From the NCBI GenBank assembly GCA_934271735.1, contig CAKQSB010000011.1, positions 1 to 64,000 of the forward strand: 64,000 bases of DNA, read 5' to 3'. Numbering within the stretch: the first letter of the stretch is position 1; each line of letters starts with the position of its first letter. A program made the position numbers and the translations under genes. This document shows, in pieces, positions 60,601-64,000 of the stretch. Source of the DNA: an uncultured Clostridia bacterium (GTDB lineage: Bacteria; Bacillota; Clostridia; Christensenellales; Borkfalkiaceae). Under the pieces are notes generated by a model, which saw only the letters and a program-made list of their open reading frames with translations, searched no databases and was not told where the DNA came from.

Positions 60601-63600
60601 GCTTGGTAGACGATATCACCGTTAAAGATACGCTTTCGTTCTCGGACGATCTCGTTTCCGACGATAAATATCTTATTAAGAAAGTCGGCGATGTCGGCAT
60701 AGCCCCGTTTATCCGCGAACTTATTGCGTCGGAAGACATCCTCAAAACGGTCAGAGACAGCAAATTCGGCAAAGTCGAAACGGGCGATATCGTTCAGTAT
60801 TTCGCATCCCTCAGAAAGGACGAAGACGGCTGGATAAGCGGCGACCACTATATTTACACGATTTTGTCCGACCTGTTCGATATCAGCGTGGAAAACGCAA
60901 TCGATATCGTTACGGAGTTTACAAGCGACGTCAAGGGCGGAGTAATCAAAACCGCGGAAACGATACTTAAGCATAAATTCTACGAATACGTAATCGACTT
61001 CGGTTACGATATGAGAGAAAAACGTCTCTTCGACGGAATCAGCAACGTTATCGTAAGCGATTTTGTCAAGGATATGCTCGGCGACGACGCGCTCGAAAAA
61101 CTTAAAGATCCCTATTTCAAGGACGTAAGAGTTATCGATATCGTCGAATTGTTTACGAAAATCGATTCCGAAACCAAACCTTACGTCGGATCTGACGGAA
61201 CTTCGAGATCGGTAAACGAATACTTTATCGGCGGCAAGACGTTAGGTCTCGGAATTTCCGCGCTTTTAGACGCTAAAATCGTAGGAATAATCAACATATT
61301 CACTACTTCCGACGGAACTGTCCTCGACAGAATAGAAAAAGCGGTAAGCTTCGACTTTATGGTCGGCGATTATCTTACCGTTATGGATATTTTCGGAATT
61401 TCTTACGAAAAAGGCAAATGGGTAAAGGCGGGCGGAGAAATTTACGCGCCGCTCGGTAACCTTTGCTCCGTTTACGTAAGCGATATTCTCGATCACCTTC
61501 TCGGCGATTACACGAACGACGAGAAAATCGAGTACATAATAAACATTTTCGATAACCTCACCGTAAGAGACTTTATGTCCTTAAGCGACGATCTTGCGAA
61601 TATCGACAAGATACTTTTGCAGGATTATATTTACGATATAGTCGTCGCGGACGTACTTAAAGATATTATCGTCAAGAAAACGGCGATTACGGACGTCGTG
61701 AGAAAATATCTCGGAGACATTCCTCTCGGCGCGTTCGCAAACCTTGCCTTAGACACCAAGCCCAACGGCGACAAGTGGACTTACGGCTCCGACGATATGC
61801 CTTATATCGCAAGCGACGTATTCAACGTTACGATAAACGATATTCTCGATATCGTCGACGAATTTACGAACAACGGAGTTAAGAGCGGAATAAGCAAGGC
61901 GGCTGATATATTCGGCCACACCTTCCGCGAATACGTTCTCGATTTCGGTTACGATCTCAACGATAATCATATATTTGTCGGGATAAAAGACGTAAAAGTC
62001 AGTACGTTTATCAAAGATATGCTCGGCGACGACGCTCTCGATAAGCTCGAAGAGTATTTCAAAGACGCGAGAGTGGGCGATATTGCCGCGTTCTTCGTCG
62101 CAATCGAAAGAGACGAAACCGGCTGGAAGAAGTCGGACGGCAACTATCTTCCCGTTATGCTCGGGGATATCTTCGATATAACCGTTAAAGATATCAGATT
62201 TATAGTAGATAAGGTTAATGAGGGCGGCTCGAACGCAATCGTAGACATATTCAACAAAATCTTCCCCGAAAGAAGAGTCGGCGACCTTATCAATATGATA
62301 ATACTCGATCTCAGAGACGACTGCGTAAGAGGGAAATACACAAACGTCTGGGGAATGAACAAGACGGACGGAGATCTTCCGCTTATCCTTTCGGACGTGT
62401 TCAACCTTAAATTCGCAACGATTTTCGACGCGATTTTAGGAACTCACGAATCGGCGGCGGATATCGTTCTTTCGATAACCGACGAAATCTTCGGCGATCC
62501 GATAAACAACCGTCCCGAAGACGCGTCGTGGGCGAGATCGTTCAACGATTATATGTTGGATCTCGGTCTTACCTATCTTGACGATTACGAAGCGTTCGCC
62601 AAGATAAAGGACGAAAAAGTAGGCGAGTTCATCTATCATATTCTTAAAGACGAAAACCCCGTCGAGTACCTCAAAGGTCTTGTTTACGACATAACGCTCG
62701 GACAGATCGCGGAAATCCCGCTCGGAAGCGAGGGCGTAAGCAAACTTCCGCTTATCGTCAGAGACGTGTTCAAAGTAACCGTCGGAGATATAATCGACAC
62801 GGCTACGCAGAGCGACAGAATAAAGACGAACGTCTGCAAGATTCTTAACAAGATAACCGATAACGACGCCGACGGACACCACCTCGGAGATTACATAGAC
62901 GATATCTTAAAGGGCAGCGAAGCCGAAAGCGTTATCAAGAAAAACCTCGGTCTTAAGGGTATAACCGACATTAAGATTGCAGAACTTGTAAGCGTAATTC
63001 TTAAAGAAAAGACGGATATCAAGCTTAACAAGGACGGCACGCTTGCCAAATTCGATCTCGAAAGTATGCTTCCCGCAGAGTTAAGAGACCTTATAGTCTA
63101 TATCTGCGACAATATCACCGACCCTGTTCTTATCGGAGATTTCTTAAGAAATACCAACGGAATCGGCGGATATAAATACGATAAGGAAGCGGGTAAGTGG
63201 TACGACGCCGACGGCAAAGAATGTTCGGATATTCTCAATCAGCTTTACAGCTGCCCGACGACTTATATTCTTCTCGTAATCGGCGGAATTTACGTCGTGG
63301 CAACCGATCCGCAGGGCGTTATCGATATGCTTATGACGTATAAGGTCGGAACTGTCCTTATGCCGATTTACAACGAAGCGTTCAAGAATCTCGAAGGCTT
63401 CGAAAGCGAAATGACCTGTACGGGCGAGAATGAGGCAGACAAAGTTTACACGATAAACGGTTTGTTCAAGGATCTCCTTACCGGACTTTCCAACTATACG
63501 TTCGGAGAAATCAGAGATAAGACCAAAGAAAATTCGATGTGGATAGCCGAATACTTCTATAACAGAAGACTCGGCGATATCCTTTACGAACCGCTCGCAA

Positions 63601-64000
63601 TGTTCGTAGGCGATTTCCTTAAACTCGATGGTTTTGCTTGCAACAACAAGGCAGGAGATGGCGATTACGAAACCGAAAAGAAGGTTATCGCGGCCGTATT
63701 CAACATCAACGTTTACGATCTTATCCACGCGGAAGACAAAGTAGCTTACATAAAGAACGCGTTCAGAGATATAGCTTTGAGCGACCTTCTCGCCTTCTAC
63801 GACGGAATGACGAGCGAAACCAAGGCTTACGAAGGATCTGACGGAACTTCGCGATCGGTAAACGAATACTTCTTCGGAGGGAAAACGCTCGGTCTCGGTA
63901 TTTCCGCGCTTTTAGACGCTAAAATCGTAGGCATAATCGATATCTTCACGACTTCCGACGGAACTGTTCTCGACAGAATAGAAAAAGCGGTAAGCATCGA
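57639..64000 (+). CDS. Giant repetitive membrane-anchored or secreted protein, incomplete at window end
   Basis: ATG 57639, with TAGGAG eight bases upstream, opens a frame with no stop through base 64000 (over 2,100 residues). The N-terminus MSKLFKRLLCLLLGIIIGVS with ATVGSIATSVFYLYG is a signal anchor. All the rest is degenerate repeats of ~50-80 residues with a recurring core of hydrophobic-x-hydrophobic-G/x-D-hydrophobic: LTVGDVF, VRLGDLI, LTIGELL, ITVKDTL, VYVSDIL, RRVGDLI, VTVGDII, RRLGDIL; I count around 45 by eye. Many units carry a W/Y-KDG hairpin (GYWYKDG, GKWKNSEG, GKWYDADG). Higher-order blocks also repeat, for example EIYAPLG...SDILDHL and DFGYD...DMLGDDAL ~945 bases apart. Few Cys; no enzyme motif. 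Family not recognised; the layout suggests a long rod, helical beta structure or adhesin-like fibre. Confidence 0.9.
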   Translation, partial: MSKLFKRLLCLLLGIIIGVSATVGSIATSVFYLYGNLTVSDVLPEDKDRLKDALGDLGNYSADDLAALIMKALKAPQNYTIEDLERDYGFNLVDLINQAAGSDIIDTNDPSNKPYINDLKSISLFSLLSGQVNVKEFLSEIPLGAFMSFIPADTILDHEQREKLRKYSLGSLLAKDENTELPVIIGALSDLTIGGILPGIFEKVGDKYEVRAGKPLALNLVANLKLGGILNPLVGSSSFGDELVTGGLSSIGELTLGEIYRSLGIEEDKNVSDILDGVFTGDDGEPIRIRDLFAKDITSGDDHYVFVIDKLLDSIRFGTLFGLTKKGGYWYVTQEDGTDIRITGLLEFLADLNLTDVYHALTDAGSTSDKIHKIILIFGDLTVGDVFESLGYGKDADGNWIKPDGTKFESKLLANLLDFSVKDLVGSESQDLTLTQIRKNVIGAVADLSGDLSFGEGLGELFGIEYKDGVYYKDGSPVNDALTRLLDIKVRDFVSCFGKDEISLDEIYGVVESAAGGLYIGSILGAERIDGYWYKDGERVDDVFAVIYDLRVEGLFSLIKELTNPDTLSYSEIIKGFMPETCIGDFVGPLLGLTKIGVGDSAYFVDKEGNLVDGISKLLKIRLWQIAAAFDKNGSFDIKAELEGVRLGDLIGATYDEENNTWTLGDRVARDGLADLLNVSLDIFFSGDADLIKDTLTDKAMNVSLGSLLSFALAYDAKEKTILGDTSVNDFICRIFEWDKLTTQYVMDLIDSGDTERLRQDLIDAIGDLDLGEAFRPYITDIVDGKYTFTPMKELAGLLDPLFNTKNEVYINFIFDLINGNVNIEDFIKGIYGDLTIGELLAPVLNMKLVTVTGDGYDNGKEVYVLEDGNGKSLGTGITDLLKTSVYGLVQSVLDFVLKDEGKSFTYYFFAPRGNATINVDHMIGDYVYTFLNLDYDAATGKWKNSEGEEIYAPLGKLISANVFDILDHILDITRTYTDKEKEDYFYGLVDDITVKDTLSFSDDLVSDDKYLIKKVGDVGIAPFIRELIASEDILKTVRDSKFGKVETGDIVQYFASLRKDEDGWISGDHYIYTILSDLFDISVENAIDIVTEFTSDVKGGVIKTAETILKHKFYEYVIDFGYDMREKRLFDGISNVIVSDFVKDMLGDDALEKLKDPYFKDVRVIDIVELFTKIDSETKPYVGSDGTSRSVNEYFIGGKTLGLGISALLDAKIVGIINIFTTSDGTVLDRIEKAVSFDFMVGDYLTVMDIFGISYEKGKWVKAGGEIYAPLGNLCSVYVSDILDHLLGDYTNDEKIEYIINIFDNLTVRDFMSLSDDLANIDKILLQDYIYDIVVADVLKDIIVKKTAITDVVRKYLGDIPLGAFANLALDTKPNGDKWTYGSDDMPYIASDVFNVTINDILDIVDEFTNNGVKSGISKAADIFGHTFREYVLDFGYDLNDNHIFVGIKDVKVSTFIKDMLGDDALDKLEEYFKDARVGDIAAFFVAIERDETGWKKSDGNYLPVMLGDIFDITVKDIRFIVDKVNEGGSNAIVDIFNKIFPERRVGDLINMIILDLRDDCVRGKYTNVWGMNKTDGDLPLILSDVFNLKFATIFDAILGTHESAADIVLSITDEIFGDPINNRPEDASWARSFNDYMLDLGLTYLDDYEAFAKIKDEKVGEFIYHILKDENPVEYLKGLVYDITLGQIAEIPLGSEGVSKLPLIVRDVFKVTVGDIIDTATQSDRIKTNVCKILNKITDNDADGHHLGDYIDDILKGSEAESVIKKNLGLKGITDIKIAELVSVILKEKTDIKLNKDGTLAKFDLESMLPAELRDLIVYICDNITDPVLIGDFLRNTNGIGGYKYDKEAGKWYDADGKECSDILNQLYSCPTTYILLVIGGIYVVATDPQGVIDMLMTYKVGTVLMPIYNEAFKNLEGFESEMTCTGENEADKVYTINGLFKDLLTGLSNYTFGEIRDKTKENSMWIAEYFYNRRLGDILYEPLAMFVGDFLKLDGFACNNKAGDGDYETEKKVIAAVFNINVYDLIHAEDKVAYIKNAFRDIALSDLLAFYDGMTSETKAYEGSDGTSRSVNEYFFGGKTLGLGISALLDAKIVGIIDIFTTSDGTVLDRIEKAVSI
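61188..61354 (+). repeat. Long intragenic DNA repeat, copy 1
   Basis: 167 bases matching 63834-64000 at 151 positions; the 55 encoded residues differ at only three (GSDGTSRSVNEYF to RIEKAVS). The offset is 2,646 bases, exactly 882 codons. Copy 2 continues past the window edge. Confidence 0.93.
63834..64000 (+). repeat. Long intragenic DNA repeat, copy 2 (cut by window end)
   Basis: Second copy of the 61188-61354 segment, 16 substitutions, mostly at third positions. The repeat probably extends beyond base 64000. Confidence 0.93.

Noticed and set aside
58109..63728. Several minus-strand frames of 70-215 codons under the giant gene
   Set aside because: They reflect the repetitive, stop-poor composition of the opposite strand; none has a ribosome binding site, and their repeats mirror those of the plus strand.

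Overview
The window looks like a chromosomal segment of an anaerobic, low-to-mid GC Bacillota, most likely an uncultured gut Clostridia lineage. The basis is family content: strong AGGAGG-type ribosome binding sites, many consensus TTGACA/TATAAT promoters with 17-bp spacing, a YyaC-type sporulation protein, DapL-type lysine synthesis, an RqcH (NFACT) protein and Clostridia-type surface proteins (BspA-like LRR, bacterial Ig-like, Listeria-Bacteroides repeats). No rRNA, tRNA, CRISPR array or complete transposase gene was seen. The lineage is an inference; no search was run.

Layout. 0-6 kb: an incomplete hexuronate locus with a glycoside hydrolase family 2 enzyme, tagaturonate reductase (uxaB), altronate dehydratase (uxaA) and a uxaC isomerase cut down to its first ~33 codons before a terminator. 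6-25 kb: mostly housekeeping genes (ychF, argS, a phosphoglycolate-phosphatase-like HAD, prmA, mtaB, a HIT protein, rpsU, gapA, clpX-clpP-tig, rqcH), with a BspA-like LRR surface protein, a Na+/Ca2+ exchanger and an anion permease between them. 25-37 kb is more accessory: a glycosyltransferase, a repeat-bearing Ig-like surface protein, two paralogous membrane proteins, HAD and MATE proteins, a small XRE regulator with a clear pair of palindromic operators, and a lipoprotein gene split by a ~280-bp fold-back element with 22-bp perfect terminal inverted repeats. 37-41 kb: a ferrous iron locus (tetR divergent from feoA-feoA-feoB-Cys-rich protein) with a shared palindrome and a long structured leader. 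41-57 kb: a MacB-like ABC exporter, an HMA metal-binding protein, Sel1 and Cys-rich proteins, an O-antigen-ligase-like protein, a UgtP/MurG-like glycosyltransferase, der, an SGNH esterase, cvpA, yyaC, dapF-dapL, a Phd/RelE-type toxin-antitoxin pair and a lipid kinase.

From 57639 to the window end a single uninterrupted reading frame of more than 2,100 codons, with its own consensus promoter and ribosome binding site, encodes a giant membrane-anchored or secreted protein. It is built from dozens of degenerate repeats nested in larger repeat blocks and runs off the window. I recognise no family for it, and it is the strongest candidate for an undescribed system here.

Mobile or repetitive small DNA is frequent: the fold-back element and two diverged relatives, a REP-like palindrome found four times upstream of genes (in two cases running straight into the ribosome binding site), and several short tandem duplications.
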